Positions 57,407 to 64,000 of a stretch of 64,000 nt of DNA are shown one piece after another. Position 1 is the stretch's first letter. Each line of letters begins with the position of its first letter. The translations under genes were made by a program, and so were the position numbers. This DNA comes from Nocardia amamiensis (GTDB taxonomy: Bacteria > Actinomycetota > Actinomycetes > Mycobacteriales > Mycobacteriaceae). Below the pieces are notes generated by a model. The model saw only the letters and a program-made list of their open reading frames with translations. It was not told where the DNA came from and ran no database searches. The stretch lies in contig NZ_JADLQX010000005.1 of NCBI RefSeq assembly GCF_015477605.1, forward strand, positions 1 to 64,000, in the 5' to 3' direction.

Positions 57407-59056
57407 TCATAGCGGTCCCGCCTCGGCCAGTTCCGCGCCACTGTCGAACGGGGCCGCCGGTTGCGGCTCGCCCTGTTCGGGTTTCGCTTCGCTCTGCTCC
57501 GGCACCGGCTTCGGCCAGTGCTCGCCATCTTCTTCACGTCGCGTGGTCGGCGGAGTTCCGGATGGCACGCCTGGCTGGCCGGTGCTCGGTTCAGGGGCGG
57601 GTGTGGCGTCGACCGGCTTGTCCTTGTCCGGCGTTTCGGGAGCCGGGGTGTCGGCGGGAGGCATGGGCTCTTCCGGCTCGTTCATCGAGATGACCGGCAT
57701 CCCATGCTCGTTCAGCTCGAGCTCGAACTCTTGTTGCTTGCCTTCCTCGTCGGACAAGACGAGTTTCAACTGGCCGTCCGGACCCATCTCGAACGTCACG
57801 TGCTTCCCAGCGATATCGAACTCGGCCTTCGGCTTGCCGTCTTTGTCGGCATTCTCCGGATCGATGGTCGCTTTGAGCTTTTCGATCGCGTCGTCGATTC
57901 CGCTCTTGATGGTTCCGCTCAGCGCGGAGATGCCTTGCTGAACCGTTTGCGTGAGACCGGTCGCCAATGGCGACAGTGCCCCCGCGACCTGGCTGACGGC
58001 GGCCAGGCCGTCGAGTGATGGCAGCTTGGGGGCAAGAGGTGCCGGAGCAGTCGGCGTAGTCGGCGTGGTTGGCGTTGCCGGTGTGGTGCTCGCCGGGACT
58101 GTGCTCGGTGTGGTGCTCGCCGGGACCGTGGAGGGCGACGGCGTGCCGGGAGGACCCGGCGGCCCGGACGGAGTCGGCTGGTTCTGATTGCCCGGCGTGT
58201 CCTGGGACGGCTTGTCCTGGGACGGCTTCGTCGACCCCTCCGGGCGCGGATAGGCGCGGTCCGACACCGCCGCCAACGCATTGGCCAGGTTCTGGTACTG
58301 CTGCTTGAAGTGATCGTCGGCCAGTTTGCAGGCGTCGACGTAGCGCGTCAGCTTGGCATCGAAGTCCCGTTTGAAGGGGTCACGCAGCCAATCGTTGACG
58401 GTATTGCGAATCTTTTCGCCGAGCGGCTCGTCCAGCGGGACCTTTCCGATTTGTCCGGATAAATCGAGTGCGGGGAAGATCCGGTAGAGGTCGCTTGCCT
58501 GCTTCCCGCTGATCCACTCGCGCGCATTGTGCACGTCGACAATGACTTTCACGTCTTCCGGAGTCTTGCCGTCGAGCTTGACGACCCTGCTGCCTTTCCC
58601 CGAATCCTCCAGCAGCCCGAGTACCATATTGGCTTTCGAGCCGACCGACTGGCGCAGCGAGTTCGCCATCGGCTCGACCGTCTTCCAAGCGTCCCTCGTG
58701 TGCTGCCGATCCTCGTCGGCAAGGACGGACTGCTTGGTGAGCATGCCGAGCGCGACGTCGGCCGCCGCTCCCTGCCACAGTCCGGGCAGGCGGCCGGTGT
58801 AGCCGCGCTGTGCCTCCCACTGGGTATCCACCTCGGCCAGAGCGGCTTTCAGCGCTTCCCCCGCCTGCTCCAGCTTCTCCACCCGCGTGCCGCGTTGCTC
58901 GTCGTACATCGCCAGCAGCTGGTTCAGGTCCCCGCGGTCGCCGTTGTTGCCGAATGCCGCCTCGTACAACGGCATGAATCTGATCCAGTACTGCAGCCCG
59001 AAGCTGCCTTCGTCCAGGATGGCGTCGATCGCCTTACCCTGCCAGGAAACGGTCAT
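57407..59056 (-). CDS. Large WXG-like, proline-rich candidate type VII substrate
   Basis: A 549-residue protein. The N-terminal 250 residues are helical, with a WQG turn at 94-96 (LPGLWQGAAADVALGML) at a helix-turn-helix hairpin, as in WXG100/PPE-like ESX proteins. A Pro/Thr-rich segment (about 270-340, with TPSTVPASTTP repeats) follows, then a helical part and a beta-rich domain near 405-455 (FDIAGKHVTFEMGPDGQLKLVLSDEE), and an acidic Pro-rich end. No Sec signal is present. It follows the EspC-like gene by 57 bp. The domain plan recalls EspB-like secreted proteins, but I cannot assign a family firmly. Confidence 0.7.
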   Translation of the reverse strand: MTVSWQGKAIDAILDEGSFGLQYWIRFMPLYEAAFGNNGDRGDLNQLLAMYDEQRGTRVEKLEQAGEALKAALAEVDTQWEAQRGYTGRLPGLWQGAAADVALGMLTKQSVLADEDRQHTRDAWKTVEPMANSLRQSVGSKANMVLGLLEDSGKGSRVVKLDGKTPEDVKVIVDVHNAREWISGKQASDLYRIFPALDLSGQIGKVPLDEPLGEKIRNTVNDWLRDPFKRDFDAKLTRYVDACKLADDHFKQQYQNLANALAAVSDRAYPRPEGSTKPSQDKPSQDTPGNQNQPTPSGPPGPPGTPSPSTVPASTTPSTVPASTTPATPTTPTTPTAPAPLAPKLPSLDGLAAVSQVAGALSPLATGLTQTVQQGISALSGTIKSGIDDAIEKLKATIDPENADKDGKPKAEFDIAGKHVTFEMGPDGQLKLVLSDEEGKQQEFELELNEHGMPVISMNEPEEPMPPADTPAPETPDKDKPVDATPAPEPSTGQPGVPSGTPPTTRREEDGEHWPKPVPEQSEAKPEQGEPQPAAPFDSGAELAEAGPL

Positions 59057-59113
59057 GGTTCCGGCTCCTCGAATGTCTGGCGTTCAGTGGAAAACGTGTC
59101 GCATCCGGCGTTC

Positions 59114-59425
59114 TCACGTCTTGGGCGTCTCCGCCGCGCGCTGCTGGTCGGTATCCGAGTACGCCACGACCGCCGCACCCAGCGCGTCAGCGGTCGCGGT
59201 GGTGGCATCGCTCCAGGTCTTCAGCCACGCGCTGATCCGTTGCAACCCCTGATGCACCGCGATGCCCTGCTGCGCGTAGTTCCGCCCGGCATCGCCGCCG
59301 TCACCGAACATATGCTCGGCAACCCGTTTGGACTGATCTCGGACCGCCGTGGCCGATCGCCTATAGCCATCGCCCAGCGCACCGAGTTCCCCCGTCCGAA
59401 CCCCGACCATCTCCGATCCGCCCAC
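59114..59425 (-). CDS. EspC-like type VII secretion substrate (DUF2580)
   Basis: A 103-residue helical-hairpin protein close in plan to mycobacterial EspC. Two long helices are joined by a turn near residues 41-46 (GDGGDAG), and the C-terminal helix ends in YSDTD at 89-93, matching the type VII secretion signal Y-x-x-x-D (EspC has YSEAD). The GTG at 59425 is chosen because GGAGGGG lies four bases upstream; an ATG at 59410 is possible. First gene of the operon with the 549-residue protein. ESX machinery is not in this window. Confidence 0.75.
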   Translation of the reverse strand: MGGSEMVGVRTGELGALGDGYRRSATAVRDQSKRVAEHMFGDGGDAGRNYAQQGIAVHQGLQRISAWLKTWSDATTATADALGAAVVAYSDTDQQRAAETPKT

Positions 59426-59732
59426 GGTTCCCCTCCGTCCTCGTAGTCTCGACTCGCCAGGCGCCGAATCTCCTTCGCGCCGACGGCCGCCATACTTCCT
59501 TCGACGCAACCCATCGACATTCGGTTCCCCCGAATCCACAAATGTCCACAGCAACCTACTGTCCGCGCCCAGCGGCCACAACGAGGCCGCGGAGCGCCGA
59601 AGACGCTCACACGCCGATCGGCGACGTGATGAGGAGCCGAGCGCGCAGGAAGTCGATCGATATGAACGCGTCACCGAGCTGGTCGCGCAGAAAATCGAAT
59701 CGACCAGCTGAGGGTGTCAGCGAGTTTTCGGG
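59426..59732. other. Gap upstream of the EspC-like operon
   Basis: A 307-bp region containing the operon's promoter by position. No element is recognised, and the open frames are shadows. Confidence 0.45.
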
Positions 59733-60038
59733 CTAGCCGATCTTGCCCTTGTCCGTGCGGACCCATTCGGAGGTGCCGTCGGGGTGGCGATGGAATTCCC
59801 AAGCCGAGTAGTCGCCGTCTTTTTCCACGACGGTGACGTGGTCGGCGAAGCCGTCGTGGTCATAGTCGGTCCAGACCTGCATCGCCTCGTCACCGGTGGT
59901 GGTGATGGTGTCCAAGGTGCCGTCGCCGTCGATGTCCTGAGTGGGGTGGTGCAGTTCGACCGCGCCAAGTCCGGTCAGTGACGAAGACGCGTCGATCCCG
60001 GGTATGTCCAGACCCGGGAATTCGCCCGTGGTGATCAT
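59733..60038 (-). CDS. Small protein with two calcium-type DxDxDG loops
   Basis: A 101-residue protein with two loops that fit Ca-binding EF-hand/dockerin or FG-GAP type repeats: DIDGDGTLDTI near residue 36 and DYDHDGFADHV near residue 58. It ends in a beta-rich strand pair (SAWEFHRHPDGTSEWVRTDKG). No signal peptide. It belongs to a nocardial group I recall as DUF6802; members often lie near ESX-type genes. The ATG at 60038 is used. It is encoded on the same strand upstream of the EspC-like operon. Confidence 0.75.
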   Translation of the reverse strand: MITTGEFPGLDIPGIDASSSLTGLGAVELHHPTQDIDGDGTLDTITTTGDEAMQVWTDYDHDGFADHVTVVEKDGDYSAWEFHRHPDGTSEWVRTDKGKIG

Positions 60039-60197
60039 TGAAACTCCTCAACGGGACTCGTGCGATGGTGCGGTGCCGCACAGGCGGCATCGTTCCATCC
60101 TGACACCCGCGCGGGCTCGACGCATCCCCTGGGCTCGCCGATCGGAGGTAGCGCGGATGCGCCGTCGGTCACTGCCGAGGAGGAAACGTGACTTGCG

Positions 60198-61007
60198 TCA
60201 AGGATTCGGCAGGAAGTCGAAACATCCAGGCGCAGGCTGGGTTCCGAGGTCGAAGCGGACACCGGAGCGCAACAGTGCGGTGGCGGACAGTCCGAACATG
60301 TGGTGAAAGGTTTCGCTGAAGTGGGACGGGGTGGCGAAACCGGCATCGGTGGCCGAGCGCGTGAGATCGCGGCCGGTCGCGGTGTCTCGCAGCGCGTGGA
60401 CGACGCGGGTCCACCGCTGATAGCCGCGGAATGTGGTGCCGGACCGCTGCGCGAACAGGCGGAGGAAATGGGTGGTGGACAGGCCCAGGTTCGCGGCGAT
60501 CGTGTCGGCCCGGAACGTCTGATTCGGATTCCGGCGGATCGCGGCGGCGGCCCACTCGATCCGCGGATCGGCGACCGGCGCGGAACCAGCGACGGCCTGG
60601 GCGAAGATTCGATCCGGATCCACGTCATCGCCACGGCACAGCTCGACGAGCTCTTGTTCCCGCCGGTGGGCGAGACCATAGGGACCGGCGGTCGCCGTCA
60701 TCTCTCCCGCGATGCCGGTGGCGGGCGTACCCGCGGGATCGACGAACAGCAGCAGGATCCACCTCTCGGGGGCGACGACGCGGTGCGACGCGCGGGCGGG
60801 AGCGAACGAACTGCGAGTGCGTATCTGCCCGTGTGCGGCCGTCTCCAGGACGAACGGCCCGTCCAGGCCGACGCTGAGCACCGCGACCGAGACGGAATGC
60901 AGGTCGACGCCGAGCTCCGGCCCGATGTAACCGACATGGCCCGGCCGCAGCCACACCACCGGCGATGTTGCCGGACCGCATATTTCCGAAAGCGCACCCA
61001 CGGTCAC
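60198..61007 (-). CDS. AraC-family transcriptional regulator
   Basis: A 269-residue regulator with an N-terminal cupin-like sensor (VGYIGPELGVDLHSVSVAVLSVGLDGPFVLE) and a C-terminal AraC domain (about 165-262): DTIAANLGLSTTHFLRLFAQRSGTTFRGYQRW and RSATDAGFATPSHFSETFHHMFGLSATALL. The GTG at 61007 is preferred since the ATG at 61085 would overlap the start of the divergent esterase. The divergent arrangement suggests it controls that gene. Effector unknown. Confidence 0.87.
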   Translation of the reverse strand: MTVGALSEICGPATSPVVWLRPGHVGYIGPELGVDLHSVSVAVLSVGLDGPFVLETAAHGQIRTRSSFAPARASHRVVAPERWILLLFVDPAGTPATGIAGEMTATAGPYGLAHRREQELVELCRGDDVDPDRIFAQAVAGSAPVADPRIEWAAAAIRRNPNQTFRADTIAANLGLSTTHFLRLFAQRSGTTFRGYQRWTRVVHALRDTATGRDLTRSATDAGFATPSHFSETFHHMFGLSATALLRSGVRFDLGTQPAPGCFDFLPNP

Positions 61008-61083
61008 AGCTGCCAGGGTATCGCTACGCCGCCGGGAATACGGCGGCCGACGAAGACCATCACGAGCAGCCCGGAGGTACGTC

Positions 61084-62082
61084 ATGCGAGGCAAAGTTCC
61101 ACCGCGAGTCCGAATCCTGACCGCGCTCACGCCTGAGCCGGACTGGGATTCGATCACCGCCGAACAAGTCATCGAGTTGCGCGAAGCGCAGAACCGCAAG
61201 CGCCGGTCCGCGCTCGGCAGGCTGGTCACCGGCAGGCCCGATCGTGGCGCACGAATCACCGCACACGCACTCGATCTACCGGGGCGTCGGCTGAACGTTC
61301 GCGTGTACCAGCCCGAGCGGGCCGATTCGGCGCTGCCGCTGATCGTCGCGTTCCACGGCGGCGGATGCATCCTCGGCGCCCCGGACCAGGACGACTGGCT
61401 CCTCAGCCACCTGGCGGCCAACTGTCCGGCCGTGGTCGCCTCGGTCGACTATCGGCTGGCGCCCGAGCACCCGATGCCCGCACCCGCCGAGGACGCCTTC
61501 GATGCCGTACTCCGCCTCGTCGAGCTGGCACCGGTGTGGGCAGCCGATCCCGCTCGCATCGGCCTGCTGGGTGCCAGCGCGGGAGCTACACTCGCGGCTC
61601 TCACCGCGATCAGGGCGGACGAACTCGGGCTACCGGTGCGCACCCAGGTACTGATCAATCCGCAGCTCGACTGGACCGAACGCGTCTTCGAGTACCCCTC
61701 GTTCACCGAAAACGCGGACAGCCCGACCGCGACACCGGCCAATTGCCGTGCGGTGCAGCGCATCGCGCTTCCCGAATCGTTCGACCCCCGTACGATCTCG
61801 CCATTGCACAGCGACAACCTCGCGGGGCTCGCCCCGGCCCTGATCCAAGCCGTGGGTACGGACCCGCTGGAAGACCAGGCTCCGGCCTATGCCGACCGCC
61901 TGCGGCAGGCGGGAGTCGAAGTGACGCTGACCCGCTACCAGGAAGCGGTGCACGCCTTCCTGAGCATGCCGGGACTGGTCCCCGCGGCCCGTCCCGCACG
62001 CGCTGAGATCCTCGCCCACCTGCGCGGCCACCTACTGGAGCACCGGTTGGCGACGGGATCGACGAAGACCGGAGCGCGATGA
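61084..62082 (+). CDS. Alpha/beta hydrolase of the hormone-sensitive-lipase family
   Basis: A 332-residue esterase. It has the HSL oxyanion motif FHGGGCILG, the nucleophile elbow GASAGATLAAL, the acid in VGTDPLEDQA and the His in AVHAFLSMPG. SVDYRLAPEHPMPAPAEDAFDAV is typical of the family. No signal peptide is seen. The ATG at 61084 follows GGAGG. It is divergent from an AraC regulator. Likely acts on short- or medium-chain esters. Confidence 0.92.
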   Translation: MRGKVPPRVRILTALTPEPDWDSITAEQVIELREAQNRKRRSALGRLVTGRPDRGARITAHALDLPGRRLNVRVYQPERADSALPLIVAFHGGGCILGAPDQDDWLLSHLAANCPAVVASVDYRLAPEHPMPAPAEDAFDAVLRLVELAPVWAADPARIGLLGASAGATLAALTAIRADELGLPVRTQVLINPQLDWTERVFEYPSFTENADSPTATPANCRAVQRIALPESFDPRTISPLHSDNLAGLAPALIQAVGTDPLEDQAPAYADRLRQAGVEVTLTRYQEAVHAFLSMPGLVPAARPARAEILAHLRGHLLEHRLATGSTKTGAR

Positions 62083-62095
62083 CCCGCGGGCGGAA

Positions 62096-62287
62096 TCATT
62101 TCTTCGGCATCAGGAGCCACAGCACCAGGTAGACGATGAACTGCGGCCCCGGCAGCAGGCACGAAACCACGAACAGCAACCGGACGACGTTGGCGTTCCA
62201 GCCGAGGTACTCGGCGATGCCACCGCAGACGCCCGCGATCCACTTGTCCTGGGTAGATCGGGCGAAACGACGGGTAGGGACGGTCAT
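62096..62287 (-). CDS. Small PspC-domain membrane protein
   Basis: A 63-residue PspC protein: RRFARSTQDKWIAGVCGGIAEYLGWNANVVRLLFVVSCLLPGPQFIVYLVLWLLMPKK. This is nearly the whole PspC domain alone, with one or two membrane segments. PspC acts in the phage-shock envelope-stress response. It is the third PspC-domain gene in the window. Start at the ATG 62287. Apparently monocistronic. Confidence 0.88.
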   Translation of the reverse strand: MTVPTRRFARSTQDKWIAGVCGGIAEYLGWNANVVRLLFVVSCLLPGPQFIVYLVLWLLMPKK

Positions 62288-62434
62288 TGGTCTTCCCTCT
62301 CTGGCGATGATCGCTACGACCTCCACTGTGCCCGCCTCCACCTCCACTGGCATCGGTACAACGGCCGATACCGACCCTGATTTCTCCCGGGGCCGACCTC
62401 AGGGTGCAACCCCGAGCACGGCAGACTCGTGCAG

Positions 62435-64000
62435 GTGAGCACCACTCTGCATGCCCGAGACCTGTCGGCCGGCCACGGCGAGCGCACACTGTTCGCCGAC
62501 CTCGACCTGACCCTGGCGCCGGGTGATGTGATCGGCCTGGTCGGCGTGAACGGCGCGGGCAAATCGACGCTGCTGCGGATGCTCGCCGATCGGCGCACGC
62601 CGACGGGCAGCATCACACTCAGTCCGCCGGACGCGACGGTGGGCTATCTGGCCCAAGAGGCGCAGCGGGTGCCCGGCGAGACCGTGCTCGAGTTCCTCGG
62701 CCGCCGAACAGGAGTCACCGCGGCGCAACGGGCAATGGACGCGGCGGCCGAGCGCCTCGCCGAAGGCGGCCAGGACGAGTACTCCCCCGCGCTGGAACGC
62801 TGGCTCGCCCTCGGCGGCGCCGACCTGGACCAGCGTGCCCATGAGGTGGCCGCCGACCTCGGTCTCGCCGACAGCCTCCCGAACGGCCTGGACACTCCGA
62901 TGACCGGCTTGTCCGGCGGCCAGGCGGCGCGCGCCGGACTGGCCTCGGTCCTGCTGTCCCGGTTCGACATCCTGCTGCTGGACGAGCCGACCAACGATCT
63001 GGACCTGGACGGCCTGGCACGCTTGGAGCAGTTCGTCGCCGGCGTCCGGGTCCCGCTGATGGTGATCAGCCACGACCGGGAGTTTCTGGCGCGCACCGTG
63101 AATCGCATCGTGGAGCTGGACCTCGCCCAGCAGCAGGTGGGGCTGTACGACGGCGGCTACGAGTCGTACTTGATGGAGCGGGAGATCGCTCGGCAGCACG
63201 CGCGCGAGGCGTACGAGGAGTACGCCGGCACCAAGGCGGGCCTGGAAGCACGCGCGCAGATGCAGCGCAATTGGCTCGAGCACGGCGTCCGCACCGCGCG
63301 CCGCAAGGCGCGCGACCCCAGGAAGCTGGACTCGGACAAGTCGGGTCGCAAGATGCGCGCCGAAGCCACCGAGAAGCAAGCGGCAAAGGCCAGGCAGACC
63401 CAGCGCCGCATCGAGCGGCTCGAGGTGGTGGAGGAGCCGCGCAAGGAGTGGGAGTTGCGGATGAGCATCGCCGCGGCACCGCGCAGTGGCTCGGTGGTCG
63501 CCACACTGTCCGACGCGACCGTCACACGGGGCGATTTCACGCTCGGCCCGATCAGCACCCAGGTCGAATGGGCCGACCGAATCGTGCTGACCGGGGCCAA
63601 CGGCTCCGGGAAATCCACCCTCCTCGGCGTGCTGCTCGGCAGGATCCAGCCGGACGGCGGAGCCGCGAGCCTGGGCTCCGGCGTCGCGATCGGCGAGGTC
63701 GACCAGGCGCGCGGACTGTTCCGCGGGACCGCGGCGCTGGCCGATACCTTCGGCGCCGAATTGCCGGACCGGCCGGAAGCGGACGTGCGCACGCTCCTGG
63801 CCAAGTTCGGCCTGCGCGGTCCGCATGTGCTTCGTCCCTGCGACACGCTCTCCCCAGGCGAGCGCACCCGCGCCGCCCTCGCGCTGTTGCAGGCCCGCGG
63901 CGTCAACCTGCTCGTGCTGGACGAGCCGACCAACCACTTGGACCTGCCCGCCATCGAACAGCTCGAGCAGGCCGTCGAATCCTTCACCGGCACCCTGCTG
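62435..64000 (+). CDS. ABC-F family ATPase, incomplete at the right edge
   Basis: The first 522 residues of an ABC-F protein; the stop lies beyond the window. The first cassette has Walker A GVNGAGKST, the signature LSGGQ and Walker B LLLDEPTNDLDLDG. A basic, helical linker of about 100 residues (YEEYAGTKAGLEARAQMQRNWLEHGVRTARRKARD) follows. The second cassette has GANGSGKST, LSPGER and VLDEPTNHLDLP. No membrane segment, so not a transporter; ABC-F proteins act on ribosomes and may relieve stalling or antibiotic binding. The GTG at 62435 or 62429 is the start. Confidence 0.92.
   Translation, partial: MSTTLHARDLSAGHGERTLFADLDLTLAPGDVIGLVGVNGAGKSTLLRMLADRRTPTGSITLSPPDATVGYLAQEAQRVPGETVLEFLGRRTGVTAAQRAMDAAAERLAEGGQDEYSPALERWLALGGADLDQRAHEVAADLGLADSLPNGLDTPMTGLSGGQAARAGLASVLLSRFDILLLDEPTNDLDLDGLARLEQFVAGVRVPLMVISHDREFLARTVNRIVELDLAQQQVGLYDGGYESYLMEREIARQHAREAYEEYAGTKAGLEARAQMQRNWLEHGVRTARRKARDPRKLDSDKSGRKMRAEATEKQAAKARQTQRRIERLEVVEEPRKEWELRMSIAAAPRSGSVVATLSDATVTRGDFTLGPISTQVEWADRIVLTGANGSGKSTLLGVLLGRIQPDGGAASLGSGVAIGEVDQARGLFRGTAALADTFGAELPDRPEADVRTLLAKFGLRGPHVLRPCDTLSPGERTRAALALLQARGVNLLVLDEPTNHLDLPAIEQLEQAVESFTGTLL

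Overview
The window is chromosomal DNA of a high-GC mycolic-acid actinomycete, most likely a Nocardia. This follows from the GC-rich codon use, frequent GTG starts, mycobacterial-type gene families (WhiB3, SigD/RsdA, ImuA'/ImuB/DnaE2, GroEL1 with a His-rich tail, GuaB3, an EspC-like type VII substrate) and a gene order that largely follows the mycobacterial guaA to glmS region. I saw no rRNA, tRNA, CRISPR array, insertion sequence or prophage gene. Sixty-two protein genes are called (one incomplete at the right edge, one a decayed remnant), plus a seven-codon leader.

Layout. 0-7.1 kb: a lipoprotein, a GlxA-type regulator divergent from an NAD(P)-binding dehydrogenase, isocitrate dehydrogenase, and a drug exporter divergent from its TetR regulator. 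7.1-9.4 kb: a methionine locus with a SAM-IV riboswitch, a possible Cys-Cys leader peptide, a metY gene reduced to 122 codons, metX, a 38-bp tandem repeat and a DUF3017 protein. 9.6-12.6 kb: a secreted protein, trmL, a Uma2 nuclease, DUF167 and DUF4349 proteins. 12.6-24.1 kb: the SOS mutasome. dnaE2 and imuA'-imuB each lie behind a LexA-type box, a third box fronts a small helical protein next to dnaE2, and metabolic genes lie in between. 24.4-30.1 kb: a tail-anchored Ser/Thr kinase, and a two-component system whose kinase carries a PspC domain, divergent from a PspC membrane protein. 30.1-36.4 kb: guanine nucleotide synthesis (guaA, guaB3, guaB2) with a hydrolase-fold protein lacking its catalytic residues. 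36.6-41.6 kb: rsdA, sigD, a helical-repeat protein, whiB3, and a SigK-type sigma factor with an unusually short anti-sigma partner. 41.8-52.9 kb: groES/groEL1 behind a CIRCE element, an Hsp70-like membrane protein, then the cell-wall and t6A cluster nnr-alr-hydrolase-tsaE-tsaB-rimI-tsaD. 52.9-57 kb: a cupredoxin lipoprotein, a MarR regulator, glmS and a hydrolase. 57-59.4 kb: a three-gene operon that looks like a type VII secretion substrate module. 59.7-64 kb: a Ca-loop protein, an AraC regulator divergent from an HSL-type esterase, a small PspC protein and an ABC-F ATPase running off the end.

The strongest novelty candidates are the methionine leader with its gutted but still open metY frame, the small EspC/WXG/coiled-coil operon, the possible fourth SOS gene beside dnaE2, the minimal soluble anti-sigma factor, the Hsp70-like transmembrane protein divergent from groES, and several unassigned operators, including a perfect MerR-type promoter. 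Family assignments rest on motif recognition only; no database search was run.
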